Assembly (NCBI GenBank): GCA_015698305.1
Contig: CP048620.1
Coordinates: forward strand, 2,874,001 to 2,938,000
DNA: 64,000 bases
Reading direction: 5' to 3'
Source: Candidatus Nitrohelix vancouverensis
Lineage (GTDB): Bacteria; Nitrospinota; Nitrospinia; Nitrospinales; VA-1
Below are positions 24,200 through 31,677 of this stretch, piece after piece. The position numbers were made by a program, and so were the translations under genes. Under the pieces are notes generated by a model that was not told the DNA's origin, did no database searches, and was given only the letters and a program-made list of their open reading frames with translations. Positions within the stretch are counted from its first letter, which is position 1. Every line of letters begins with the position of its first letter.

Positions 24200-25024
24200 T
24201 TAATAATTATAATTGGACTCTGGATGAACCGTCATCTCATCTTTCGTTAAAAATTCCTTTAAAGTCTCTAGCCCCATCGGCTTTCCCAATAGATAACCTT
24301 GAAGCGACAACGGAGCGTATTGCAGTAAAAAATTTCTCTGCTCCCAGGTTTCAACGCCTTCAACAACGATATTCAGTTTAAAATCCCGGGCTATTTTCAC
24401 AATGCCGTCAAACATCAAACATGCCGAAGGTCGAGGAAGATTCCGAGTGAAACGCGCGTCTATTTTAATAATATCGACAGGCAACTCCGCAAGGCGACTC
24501 AAAGATGAATGCCCCACGCCAAAATCATCCAGCGCGACCCGAATGCCCATGGATCGCAATTCATGCAAACAAGCAACAATCGCCTCAAAATTTTCAACGA
24601 CTCTGGATTCCGTAATCTCAACCGTCAAACGCCATGGAGGCAAGTCGGCCTTTGCAAGCAGACCGCCAATAAAGCCGGGCAATCGGGAAGATTCCAATTG
24701 CCTGGTAGAAAAATTTACCGAAAGAGAAATGTCATTTGTAAAGAAATCTGTTTGAAAGGAACGCATTGAATGACAGGCTTTGGAAAAAATCCAGTTTCCC
24801 AGCGCAATGATAGAACCTGATTCTTCAGCAATCGGTATGAAGCGAGAAGGAGGCGCCCATTCAGTGCCGGCGCGGCGCCAGCGGGCCAGGGCCTCCAAAC
24901 CCACCAATTCCATCTTTTCGTCGACCTGAGGCTGGAAATACACTTCGAATTCATTTTTTAAGACAGATTCCAGAATGTCTCTGGACATGACAGTTTTTGA
25001 GAATCCATCGGTCTGCATCAACAT
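24200..25024 (-). CDS. Stand-alone EAL-domain cyclic-di-GMP phosphodiesterase
   Basis: The frame is open from an ATG at 25042, but that codon lies inside a terminator hairpin; the ATG at 25024 has GGAG seven bases upstream and gives 274 residues. The EAL domain is complete and looks catalytic: LEALARW, SVNFS, VEITES, ALDDFGVGHSSL, IIKID, VVEGVE and LQGYLLGKPM. No sensor or GGDEF domain is attached. It should hydrolyse c-di-GMP to pGpG and so favour the motile state. It sits among iron-regulated genes, and a PilZ receptor is encoded at 49.1 kb. Confidence 0.92.
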   Translation of the reverse strand: MLMQTDGFSKTVMSRDILESVLKNEFEVYFQPQVDEKMELVGLEALARWRRAGTEWAPPSRFIPIAEESGSIIALGNWIFSKACHSMRSFQTDFFTNDISLSVNFSTRQLESSRLPGFIGGLLAKADLPPWRLTVEITESRVVENFEAIVACLHELRSMGIRVALDDFGVGHSSLSRLAELPVDIIKIDARFTRNLPRPSACLMFDGIVKIARDFKLNIVVEGVETWEQRNFLLQYAPLSLQGYLLGKPMGLETLKEFLTKDEMTVHPESNYNY

Positions 25025-25034
25025 AGAGCGGCTC

Positions 25035-25062
25035 CAAAACATCCCGCCTTACGGCGGGATGT
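25035..25062 (-). terminator. Hairpin terminator after the DUF2325 gene
   Basis: ACATCCCGCC (25039-25048) and GGCGGGATGT (25053-25062) form a perfect 10-bp stem with a four-base loop, followed on the minus strand by four T. It lies 48 bases past the DUF2325 stop and just before the EAL ribosome-binding site. Confidence 0.6.
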
Positions 25063-25109
25063 CGGACTGAGTTTAATCAAGAGCATAGGGGGTCAGGGAA
25101 ATACGCTGA

Positions 25110-25394
25110 CTACATGCCAACAAAACCCTGCAAACTGTTCGAAAACGAGGTCATCCCGCTGGAGTGACTGCGCTCCACAGGAATGGAATTCTGCTTCGCC
25201 GCTTTCAAGGCTTCGTTCACCATGCGATGAGCGACGGTGCCCGTGAAAATAACCATCCCATTGACCTGGCTCAATCTCTGCGCCATATTGGGGGAACGCT
25301 GGCTGAACACGCGAATGTCCACGCCCATTTCTTTCCCCTTCTTTTCGTAAGCTCGTTTCAATCGGTCCAAACCACCTAAAACAGCAATTGTCAT
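25110..25394 (-). CDS. DUF2325 domain protein
   Basis: A 94-residue protein starting at ATG 25394, which has GGAG six bases upstream; the longer open frame to 25511 runs through a promoter and a terminator and is not real. It matches the DUF2325 pattern: TIAVLGGLDRLKRAYEKKG at the start, RVFSQRSPNMAQRLSQVNGM, VIFTGTVAHRMVNEALKAAK and PVERSHSSG. The family has a small Rossmann-like fold with no proven function. It lies in the Fur-associated region, flanked by the EAL gene and a divergent small-RNA-like transcript. Confidence 0.85.
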   Translation of the reverse strand: MTIAVLGGLDRLKRAYEKKGKEMGVDIRVFSQRSPNMAQRLSQVNGMVIFTGTVAHRMVNEALKAAKQNSIPVERSHSSGMTSFSNSLQGFVGM

Positions 25395-25412
25395 GTCAAT
25401 CTCCAGTAAAAG

Positions 25413-25441
25413 TTGACTTGGCCCGGACCGTTTGGTATAGT
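25413..25441 (+). promoter_or_regulatory. Near-consensus sigma70 promoter of a putative small RNA
   Basis: TTGACT (25413-25418) and TATAGT (25436-25441) are separated by exactly 17 bases. No protein gene follows before the intrinsic terminator at 25485-25524. Confidence 0.7.
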
Positions 25442-25447
25442 CATCTT

Positions 25448-25524
25448 GTCTAGATGTGGTCCAAAGCCATGTTAATAGATAAGTGCAGTTTGAAAGGCCG
25501 CCACCTTTCAAACTGCTTTTTTTT
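25448..25524 (+). ncRNA. Candidate small RNA of about 77 nt
   Basis: A promoter with TTGACT-17-TATAGT would start transcription near 25448, and a perfect 13-bp hairpin with eight T ends it at 25524. Between them are about 37 unstructured bases (25448-25484) that could pair with targets, the layout of many Hfq-type regulators. There is no ribosome-binding site or plausible short gene: the only ATG frames run through the terminator. It is divergent from DUF2325 and lies in an iron-regulated neighbourhood. I do not recognise the sequence from any known RNA family. Confidence 0.55.
25485..25524 (+). terminator. Intrinsic terminator of the putative small RNA
   Basis: GCAGTTTGAAAGG (25485-25497) pairs perfectly with CCTTTCAAACTGC (25504-25516) around a six-base loop, followed by eight T (25517-25524). 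It acts only on plus-strand transcripts. Confidence 0.88.
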
Positions 25525-25568
25525 GTCCGGAAAGAATGATCCCCTCATTACAATCACCGGACAAAAAA

Positions 25569-25847
25569 TCAATAGCTCACTCTCTCTCTGGGAAGCATCC
25601 GTTCTGGCACAAGAACGTCGAGCGCCTCCTCTGCCTTTCTGAATTTAAGAATCGAGTCGCAGTCGGAATGAATGACGGAAATTCCGCCGCCGCATTTCTT
25701 TAAGCACTTGGTTTTTGTTACAGAACAACCGGTCAAGGTCCCATCTTTTTCAACTTCGTTCAATTTCCCCAGCAACTCCAGAGACGCCCACGCCTTGCAA
25801 CCGGCCCCGCTACAAACTCGAACGCTTTTCTTATTTTTAGTATCCAT
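25569..25847 (-). CDS. Thioredoxin-fold [2Fe-2S] ferredoxin-like protein
   Basis: A 92-residue protein with the NuoE-type ligand spacing: C12-x4-C17 (VCSGAGCKAW) and C48-x3-C52 (KCLKKCGGG), plus two further cysteines (C41 and C63). This is the small thioredoxin-like ferredoxin family that carries one [2Fe-2S] cluster. It has a near-consensus promoter with a Fur-box-like site just downstream of the -10, so it is probably made when iron is scarce. Possible roles are electron supply to iron release or a metal-homeostasis switch; neither is proven by the sequence. Confidence 0.85.
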   Translation of the reverse strand: MDTKNKKSVRVCSGAGCKAWASLELLGKLNEVEKDGTLTGCSVTKTKCLKKCGGGISVIHSDCDSILKFRKAEEALDVLVPERMLPRERVSY

Positions 25848-25863
25848 GACCGCGATCCTTTTT

Positions 25864-25882
25864 AATTTTGAGAACCATTATC
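25864..25882. promoter_or_regulatory. Fur-box-like operator upstream of the [2Fe-2S] protein gene
   Basis: The 19-mer agrees with the Fur consensus at 14 of 19 positions and ends in CATTATC. It lies between the -10 element and the start codon of the ferredoxin-like gene, and its right half (ACCATTATC) is shared with the porin operator. Confidence 0.6.
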
Positions 25883-25885
25883 AAA

Positions 25886-25914
25886 AATATAAAGCAAAAT
25901 CGGATTCCTGTCAA
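25886..25914 (-). promoter_or_regulatory. Near-consensus sigma70 promoter of the [2Fe-2S] protein gene
   Basis: On the minus strand TTGACA (25909-25914) and TATATT (25886-25891) are separated by exactly 17 bases. The predicted start point falls inside the Fur-box-like site. Confidence 0.75.
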
Positions 25915-26155
25915 ATCTATTTTTAGAATTTTTTCTTTTATTTCTGATCCTGCCTTTATAAGTTGGGACGAACAAGCGCCCTATATCCACCCCCTGGCTC
26001 CATAAAAACACACAAGATAGGGAAGAATTTATTCGTAAAACGACAAAATTATCCATCCCGATCTGAATAAGTCCCGTATTTATAATGTTTTCAATGTTCT
26101 CCACCCTCTTTATATTTTTCTATTGTTTTTTTGCCGGGAGATGGGCTAGATTAAC

Positions 26156-26174
26156 AATATTGATAATCATTATT
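26156..26174. promoter_or_regulatory. Fur box in the fur promoter
   Basis: This 19-mer matches the E. coli Fur consensus at 16 of 19 positions, with an unbroken 12-base core TGATAATCATTA inside. It ends 11 bases before the fur start codon, implying that Fur represses its own gene. Confidence 0.7.
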
Positions 26175-26185
26175 AAAATATAAAA

Positions 26186-26608
26186 ATGAGCGATAACGGC
26201 ATATTTAAAGATTTCATCAAACAGAAAAACCTCAGATGGACTCCGCAAAGGAATCTGATCTTGAAAACTTTTTTACAAACACAGGAACACTTCACCGCAG
26301 AGCAAATTCATCAAATTGTCTTGAGTCATGATTCTGCGATAGGGATCGCAACCGTCTACCGCACGATGGCTTTGCTTGTGGAGGCCGGACTGGCTAAGGA
26401 AATTTCACAAATGGGCGAGAAAAAAATGTTTGAATCGATCTACAGGAAGAGTCACCACGATCATTTGATTTGCACCGTGTGCGGTCGCATTGTGGAATTT
26501 GAGCACCCGCTCATCGAGAAGTACCAGCGCGAGGTTTGCCTGGCTCACGATTTCCTGCTCAATTCTCACTTGATGGAACTAAGGGGAATTTGTTCCAGTT
26601 GTCGGTGA
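26186..26608 (+). CDS. fur: Ferric uptake regulator family protein (Fur)
   Basis: A 140-residue winged-helix regulator. The DNA-binding domain has LRWTPQRNLILKTFLQTQEH and IGIATVYRTMALLVEAGLAKE. The metal-binding half has HHDHLICTVCGRIVEFEHPLIE, with the HHDH sensor site, and two CxxC pairs (CTVC and CSSC) for structural zinc. The length and HHDHLIC motif favour true Fur over PerR or Zur, though PerR cannot be excluded without alignment. Its own promoter holds the best Fur box in the window, and an intrinsic terminator follows the gene. Confidence 0.9.
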   Translation: MSDNGIFKDFIKQKNLRWTPQRNLILKTFLQTQEHFTAEQIHQIVLSHDSAIGIATVYRTMALLVEAGLAKEISQMGEKKMFESIYRKSHHDHLICTVCGRIVEFEHPLIEKYQREVCLAHDFLLNSHLMELRGICSSCR

Positions 26609-26612
26609 AACG

Positions 26613-26644
26613 CCCCGCTCCCTGAGAGGAAGCGGGGATTTTTA
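26613..26644 (+). terminator. Intrinsic terminator after fur
   Basis: CCCCGCT (26613-26619) pairs with AGCGGGG (26631-26637), with further partial pairing inside, followed by ATTTTTA. It separates the convergent fur and bfr genes. Confidence 0.8.
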
Positions 26645-27109
26645 TTACATATGTTCCGCCAGATAATTCTGAATACCAATGTCTTTGATACGACTGAACT
26701 GCGTTTCCAGCCAATCGCAACTGTCTTCACTGTCTTCCAGAATCTTATCCAGTATTTCTTTTGTTACGAAATCATTCGCATCCATCGCCTGCCGGATCAC
26801 TTCTTTCGTTCGCGTAACGTGCCCCGTTTCCAGCGTGTATTGATTTTTTAATTGCGTCTCACAATCATCGCCAACCAGAATCTCATCATAACGCGACATG
26901 TTGGGAATGCCCTCCAGAAACAGAATGCGCTCGATCAGTTGATCGGCATGCTTCATTTCGCCCATCGACTCGCTTCGGGAATGCTCGGCCAGTTTGTCAT
27001 AGCCCCAGTTTTCCATCATCTTGTAATGGATGTAATACATATTGATGGCCGTCAATTCACCCATTAGAATATCATTCAGACCGTCAATAACTTTTGCATC
27101 ACCTTTCAT
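26645..27109 (-). CDS. bfr: Bacterioferritin with two ferroxidase ligands replaced
   Basis: A 154-residue bacterioferritin starting at an ATG with GAGGAGG six bases upstream. It aligns without gaps over the key region with E. coli Bfr. The haem ligand M52 (ESMGEMKHAD) and ferroxidase residues E18, E51, H54 and E94 are kept, but E127 and H130 are both Ser (EDSEDSCDW instead of DEEGHIDW). One iron of the di-iron site therefore loses two ligands. It may be a haem-binding structural subunit that needs a catalytic partner, as in two-subunit bacterioferritins. No second bfr gene is in the window. It lies convergent with fur. Confidence 0.93.
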   Translation of the reverse strand: MKGDAKVIDGLNDILMGELTAINMYYIHYKMMENWGYDKLAEHSRSESMGEMKHADQLIERILFLEGIPNMSRYDEILVGDDCETQLKNQYTLETGHVTRTKEVIRQAMDANDFVTKEILDKILEDSEDSCDWLETQFSRIKDIGIQNYLAEHM

Positions 27110-27440
27110 CAGTATCCTCCTCTAAATACTTTCTCATCTATTAAGCCGCAAGCCCCGCATGAGCGGGACCGGGAAGGACAGAAACATCCTGCGGATTGTC
27201 CTTTCACGTCTAACATCCCAGATGCGAAAAATGAAGTCAACTCTTTTATTTATATAGACTTACAGATTTCGATCGGCTTTGATAAAGGTTATCAATTATT
27301 CGCAAATCGAGCGCAAAGGCAGGGCTTCTGAATGACAGGGGCCGCGTCTTCAAAGCCTCTGACCTTCAGGGTGTGAAATACTCTCGACGCCTTTTGATAA
27401 TTCATATCATTTGGCGCCGAAAAAATTATTTTAGGAATTT
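27110..27440. other. Intergenic region upstream of bfr
   Basis: A 331-base gap between the bfr start and the map stop. It contains two small hairpins in the probable bfr leader (CCCGC-ATGA-GCGGG around 27154, and AAGGACA paired with TGTCCTT at 27175-27207) and a Fur-like palindrome at 27279-27295. A short frame overlapping the 3' end of map here looks like a shadow. I see no RNA gene. Confidence 0.45.
27279..27295. promoter_or_regulatory. Fur-like palindrome upstream of bfr
   Basis: TTGATAA-AGG-TTATCAA is a perfect 7-3-7 inverted repeat. It matches the Fur consensus less well than the other sites (12 of 19 in the best window) and lies 170 bases upstream of the bfr start codon, so its role is less certain. 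Confidence 0.35.
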
Positions 27441-28205
27441 TCAGAAGGGAGTGCGTCCGTCGAGTCGCGTCAATACGTCGTACCCGGTTTCTGTCACGTG
27501 GATGGTGTGTTCGAATTGCACCGAGGTAGAACCGTCTTGAGTGACCGCAGTCCATTTATCGGCGAGAATGCGAAGGTCTGGCTTGCCTTCATTCACCATC
27601 GGTTCAATGGTGAAAATCATGTTCTTCTTCAGTTCGAGTCCCTCGCCAAAGCGTCCGTAATGCAGAACCTGCGGCTCTTCGTGAAAATTCTTGCCGATGC
27701 CATGCCCACAGAATTCGCGCACTACGGTGTAATCGTGCTTCTCGACGAATTGCTGAATGGTCGCGCCAATATCCCCCAGTCGGGCGCCGGGTTTGACCTG
27801 CTCGATGCCAAGCCCGAGAGCATCGCGACAGACTTCGACCAGTCGGGAGGTGCGCTTGCGCGGCGAGCCGACAAAGAAAGTGCGGCTGGTGTCGCCGTGA
27901 TACCCGTTCAAATAGGTGGTGATGTCCAGGTTGACCACATCCCCGTTGCGCAGAGTTCGATCGCTTGGAATGCCGTGGCAGATTTCTTCGTTGATAGATG
28001 CGCAGATACTTTTTGGAAAGCCCCGGTAATTGAGCGGAGAAGGCGTCGCCCCATGCTCGATGATATAATCATGACAGATCTGATCCAGCTTGTTCGTGGT
28101 CACGCCCGGCTTGACATAGGGTTCGATCATCAACAAAACCTCCGCCGCCAGCGCGCAGGTTTGCCGCATCAATTCGACTTCTTCATCTGATTTAATATGT
28201 ATCAT
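27441..28205 (-). CDS. map: Methionine aminopeptidase, type I
   Basis: A 254-residue M24A metallopeptidase that removes the initiator Met from new proteins. The five metal ligands are visible in NLDITTY, GYHGDTSRTF, FCGHGIGKNFHEEP, FTIEPMVNEG and VQFEHTIHV. The ATG at 28205 has AGGA seven bases upstream and overlaps the end of era by 14 bases, so the two are translated from one transcript. Usual length for this family. In many genomes map follows secY; the pairing with era here is less common. Confidence 0.95.
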   Translation of the reverse strand: MIHIKSDEEVELMRQTCALAAEVLLMIEPYVKPGVTTNKLDQICHDYIIEHGATPSPLNYRGFPKSICASINEEICHGIPSDRTLRNGDVVNLDITTYLNGYHGDTSRTFFVGSPRKRTSRLVEVCRDALGLGIEQVKPGARLGDIGATIQQFVEKHDYTVVREFCGHGIGKNFHEEPQVLHYGRFGEGLELKKNMIFTIEPMVNEGKPDLRILADKWTAVTQDGSTSVQFEHTIHVTETGYDVLTRLDGRTPF

Positions 28206-29103
28206 TGATATATCCTAGCTCCCTCAGGTCGCCGTTGGACTGGCTCCATCCATTCTTGACCTTGACGAATAAATTTAAAAAGACCTGGCAGGCAAAACGT
28301 TTTTCGATTTCACCCCTTGCCAGTTTTCCAATTTGTTTAATACGTTTTCCTTTTTCACCTATCATGATTTTTTTCTGGGATATTTTTTCCACATAAATCG
28401 TCGCGTGGATGTTCAACAATCCCGGTCTACCCTCTTCCAACACATCTGTCAAGACGGCGCAGGAATAAGGAATTTCGAGATGGGTCAGATTCATTACTTT
28501 TTCGCGAATGATTTCGCTGACCCAGAATTTCTCAGGGCAATCCATGACCATATCTTCCGGAAAATAACGCGGCCCTTCGGGAAGACGGTCCAGTATCGCG
28601 CGGATCAAAACGTCGATGCCGTCGTCTTTCAAAGCGGAGATCGGGATGATCTCGGCAAAATTAAATTTCTGATTCAGATCGGAAATGATTTCAAGCAACT
28701 TCGGTTTAACGACGGTATCAATTTTATTAACGACCAGAAACACAGGAACCGACACTCTTTTCAGCATTTCCAATGCGTAGGCATCGTCTTCGGTGAATCC
28801 CTGTTGCGCGTCGATCAAAAACAAGATCAAATCCACGTCGGACAAGGTGTTGAGCGCCGCTTTGACCATCAACTGGTTCAGTTTGGAAAAGGCCTTATGA
28901 ATTCCCGGCGTATCGAGTAGAATGATTTGTCCGCCGTCCAGATGCGCAACCCCTGTGATGCGGCTTCGCGTGGTCTGCGGTTTACTGGAAATCGCGGCGA
29001 TTTTCTCAGAGGTCAAGCGGTTCAGCAGGGTGGATTTGCCTACGTTCGGCTTGCCAATGAGGCTTGCATAACCGGATTTAAAAACAGACGCTTTGTTTTT
29101 CAA
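28192..29103 (-). CDS. era: GTPase Era
   Basis: A 303-residue Ras-like GTPase with KH domain that binds 16S rRNA and helps assemble the 30S subunit. Motifs are GKPNVGKSTLLN (G1), TTRSRITG (G2), LLDTPGI (G3), NKID (G4) and SAL (G5); the KH part has GEKGKRIKQIGKLARGEIE and VFLNLFVKVKNGW near the C-terminus. The start is a TTG at 29103 with GGAGAACTT directly upstream; there is no in-frame ATG before the G1 motif. Confidence 0.95.
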   Translation of the reverse strand: MKNKASVFKSGYASLIGKPNVGKSTLLNRLTSEKIAAISSKPQTTRSRITGVAHLDGGQIILLDTPGIHKAFSKLNQLMVKAALNTLSDVDLILFLIDAQQGFTEDDAYALEMLKRVSVPVFLVVNKIDTVVKPKLLEIISDLNQKFNFAEIIPISALKDDGIDVLIRAILDRLPEGPRYFPEDMVMDCPEKFWVSEIIREKVMNLTHLEIPYSCAVLTDVLEEGRPGLLNIHATIYVEKISQKKIMIGEKGKRIKQIGKLARGEIEKRFACQVFLNLFVKVKNGWSQSNGDLRELGYINDTY

Positions 29104-29233
29104 AAGTTCTCCTGAGATACCTTGCGCAATTCATAAGCTGGACAGGCCGTTCGCAGGGAGCAAACTCCATTGCAAAGACGCGGGCGCCCGTCGCACATTT
29201 TTATTTCCACTTGGGAAAAACCTTGATAATACC

Positions 29234-30373
29234 ATGAATCCGCTCGGAATCTACATCCACATTCCCTACTGCATCCATAAATGCGGCTACTGTGATTTTA
29301 ATTCACATAAAATCAACGAGGCCGAAATGCCTCTCTATGTTGAGGCCCTCATCAAAGAAATGCAGTGCGTCTCCAAAAGGATTCAAGAGCCGCGCCCCGT
29401 TCCTTCTATTTTTCTTGGAGGCGGCACGCCCACCACCCTGCCCGCTCATCTGTTGGCGGACATCCTGCAGGCCTGCCGCGACTGCTTCCAACTTAACGAC
29501 GATTGCGAAATCTCGCTTGAGGCGAACCCGGCGACGGTGAATATCGACCATTTTTCAGAAATCCGGGAGAGCGGCTACAACCGCATCAGCATCGGCGTCC
29601 AATCCTTCGATGCGGACGATCTGAAAGCGCTCGACCGCATCCACAGCATTGACGAAATTCACGCCACAGTGGAAACAGCCCGGCAAGCAGGTTTCGATAA
29701 CCTCAGCATCGATTTGATGTTCGCCCTTCCGGGACAAACGCTCGATTCCTGGCGAAAAAATATCAACAAGGCTCTGGACTTGAAAACGGACCACCTTTCC
29801 GCCTACAACCTGACCATAGAAAAAGGAACCGCTTTCGACGCCCTCTACAAGCGCGGCGCCTTGACGCTTCCACAGGAAGAGGATCAACTGGAGCTTTACA
29901 AGGAAGCGATCCGCTCCTTCACGAACGCCGGTTTCTCGCATTATGAAATATCCAATTATGCCCGGCAAGGTAAAGAATGCCGCCACAACCTGCTCTACTG
30001 GCACAACGAAGACACCCTGGGCTTTGGCGCGGGCGCGGCCATGTATTTTGAAGGAGTGCGTAGCAAGAACGTCAACCCTCCGGCGCATTACATTCGCCGC
30101 ATTCAGGAGAACGGATCCGCCGTCGAGTCCAGCGAGCGCCTGGAACGCGAACACGCGATGAGCGAAACGCTCATGCTGGGCTTGAGATTGTTGCAGGGAC
30201 TGGATCTGGAGCGTTTTGAAAATAAATTCCAGACTTCCTTCTTCGACGTCTACGGCGAGACGGTCGACAAATTATTTGCAAATCAACTGCTCCAAAGGAA
30301 TGGCGCCCGGCTTGCGCTGACAAGCAAGGGACTGTATCTTGCCGATTCCGTCATCCTCGAATTTTTTTCATAA
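29234..30373 (+). CDS. hemW: HemW-type radical SAM protein (coproporphyrinogen III oxidase-like)
   Basis: A 379-residue radical SAM protein. The ATG at 29234 was chosen because it directly precedes the conserved GIYIHIPYCIHKCGYCDF; the frame is open further upstream without conservation. The Cx3Cx2C cluster motif is followed by Asp-Phe rather than the fourth Cys of HemN, which marks HemW, a haem chaperone for membrane cytochromes. GGGTPTTLP, SLEANPATV, RISIGVQSF and YEISNYA are present. It is divergent from era and 17 bases upstream of mazG. Confidence 0.92.
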   Translation: MNPLGIYIHIPYCIHKCGYCDFNSHKINEAEMPLYVEALIKEMQCVSKRIQEPRPVPSIFLGGGTPTTLPAHLLADILQACRDCFQLNDDCEISLEANPATVNIDHFSEIRESGYNRISIGVQSFDADDLKALDRIHSIDEIHATVETARQAGFDNLSIDLMFALPGQTLDSWRKNINKALDLKTDHLSAYNLTIEKGTAFDALYKRGALTLPQEEDQLELYKEAIRSFTNAGFSHYEISNYARQGKECRHNLLYWHNEDTLGFGAGAAMYFEGVRSKNVNPPAHYIRRIQENGSAVESSERLEREHAMSETLMLGLRLLQGLDLERFENKFQTSFFDVYGETVDKLFANQLLQRNGARLALTSKGLYLADSVILEFFS

Positions 30374-30390
30374 CGATTGGACCTTCAACA

Positions 30391-31179
30391 ATGAAATCTA
30401 CCGGAAACGCATTCCAACAATTAACCGAGATCGTGGATACCCTGATGAGCGATACGGGTTGCCCCTGGGATCGCGTGCAAACGCGCGAAACGCTCAAGCC
30501 CTATCTCGTTGAAGAAACCTATGAGGCGCTGGAGGCGCTGGACGCCAACGATCCGGAACGGATCAAGGATGAATTGGGTGATTTGCTTTATCAAATCCTG
30601 TTTCATGCGAAGATTTCAGAACAACGCGGGGAATTTGATATGAACGGCGTCATTGAATCGATTTCGCAGAAGATGATTCGACGCCATCCGCATGTCTTCG
30701 ACAAGGGAGACGCCGACACGCCTGAAAAAGTGGTCGATCAATGGGAGGAGATCAAAAAAACCGAATCTGCGGGACGCTCCAGAAAATCTGTTCTGGATGG
30801 AATCCCAGCGCATCTTCCCGCTCTGGCCCGTTCTCAGAAGCTACAGAAAAAAGCCGCCAAAAGCGGTTTTGACTGGGATGACATTGAGGATGTCTTCGCC
30901 AAACTGGATGAGGAGGTCGCCGAGTTCAAAGAGGCCGTGCGTTCCATGGATTCCCAGGAAGCCACATCCGAGCTGGGCGATATGCTTTTCGTGATGGTCA
31001 ATATCGCCAAATTCAAAAAGCTGGACGCGGAAGAAGCCTTGCGACAATCCAACAATAAATTCATTCGACGCTTCCAGCACATCGAAGCGCAGGCGGCTTC
31101 ACTGGGACGCGACTTGAAATCCATGACCCTCGAAGAAATGGAAACCTACTGGCAGGAGGCCAAAGGCAAAGAGATTTAG
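30391..31179 (+). CDS. mazG: Nucleoside triphosphate pyrophosphohydrolase MazG
   Basis: A 262-residue protein with two MazG domains. The first holds LVEETYEALEAL and KDELGDLLYQILFHAKI (the ExxE...ExxD metal site), the second EEVAEFKEAV and SELGDMLFVMVNIAKF. The N-terminal CPWDRVQTRETLKPYL is typical. MazG hydrolyses NTPs and dNTPs to monophosphates, cleaning non-standard nucleotides and lowering (p)ppGpp in some species. Seventeen bases after hemW, likely one transcript. Confidence 0.94.
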   Translation: MKSTGNAFQQLTEIVDTLMSDTGCPWDRVQTRETLKPYLVEETYEALEALDANDPERIKDELGDLLYQILFHAKISEQRGEFDMNGVIESISQKMIRRHPHVFDKGDADTPEKVVDQWEEIKKTESAGRSRKSVLDGIPAHLPALARSQKLQKKAAKSGFDWDDIEDVFAKLDEEVAEFKEAVRSMDSQEATSELGDMLFVMVNIAKFKKLDAEEALRQSNNKFIRRFQHIEAQAASLGRDLKSMTLEEMETYWQEAKGKEI

Positions 31180-31239
31180 GAACGTTCCGCTCTTGCCCGC
31201 TTCTTCATCCCGCAAAACGCGCCGCTTTCTCGATGGACT

Positions 31240-31662
31240 CTAGCGCGAAGACTCCGGCGCGTCTTTGGACAATATGAAGAAAATATTGTAGGCCATGATC
31301 AGCATTCCCGACGCCGTCATCACCGCGCAAAGTATAAAAGCGACGCGGAAAGGACCGGGGTGATGGTATCCTCCACCGATTGCATAAGAAGACAACAAGC
31401 CCACCAGCCCCACATTGTGCAACCAGAAATGGTATTTCACTCCCCCAGGCCAGGGCAAGGCGCGTCCGCTGAATCGCGGCAATACATGATATGCCACCCC
31501 CGCCACGAACATCGTCATGAAACCCATCAAATTGAAATGGATATGAATGAATCGAATCTGCCCGGCATGATCCGGCGCCAGGCCCATTGCGATTCCTAAT
31601 ACGATTCCGAGAGTCAGGTAAACAACGCTCGCCCGGATGAACAACCTTGGATAATTATCCAT
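31240..31662 (-). CDS. Small membrane protein related to haem-copper oxidase subunit I
   Basis: A 140-residue protein with four membrane helices. IRFIHIHFNLMGFMTMFVAGV followed by AYHVLPRFSGR resembles the helix of cbb3-type oxidase subunit I that carries haem-ligand histidines, and YHFWLHNVGLVGLL adds a second His-containing helix. The protein is only about a quarter of the length of a full subunit I, so it cannot be an oxidase by itself. It may be a haem-binding membrane protein of the short CcoN/NnrS-like type. Next gene on this strand is the GT2 gene, 15 bases upstream. Confidence 0.65.
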   Translation of the reverse strand: MDNYPRLFIRASVVYLTLGIVLGIAMGLAPDHAGQIRFIHIHFNLMGFMTMFVAGVAYHVLPRFSGRALPWPGGVKYHFWLHNVGLVGLLSSYAIGGGYHHPGPFRVAFILCAVMTASGMLIMAYNIFFILSKDAPESSR

Positions 31663-31677
31663 TTCAATTTCCTTTAT

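Noticed and set aside
24200-25042. Longer start (ATG 25042) for the EAL gene
   Set aside because: The codon lies in the arm of a terminator hairpin, whereas ATG 25024 has a well-placed GGAG.
25862-26104. An 80-codon frame on the minus strand between the ferredoxin-like gene and fur
   Set aside because: It runs over the well-supported promoter and Fur-box-like site of the ferredoxin-like gene and has no protein-like pattern.
27292-27555. An 87-codon frame overlapping the end of map
   Set aside because: It overlaps conserved map codons in another frame and has no start signal.
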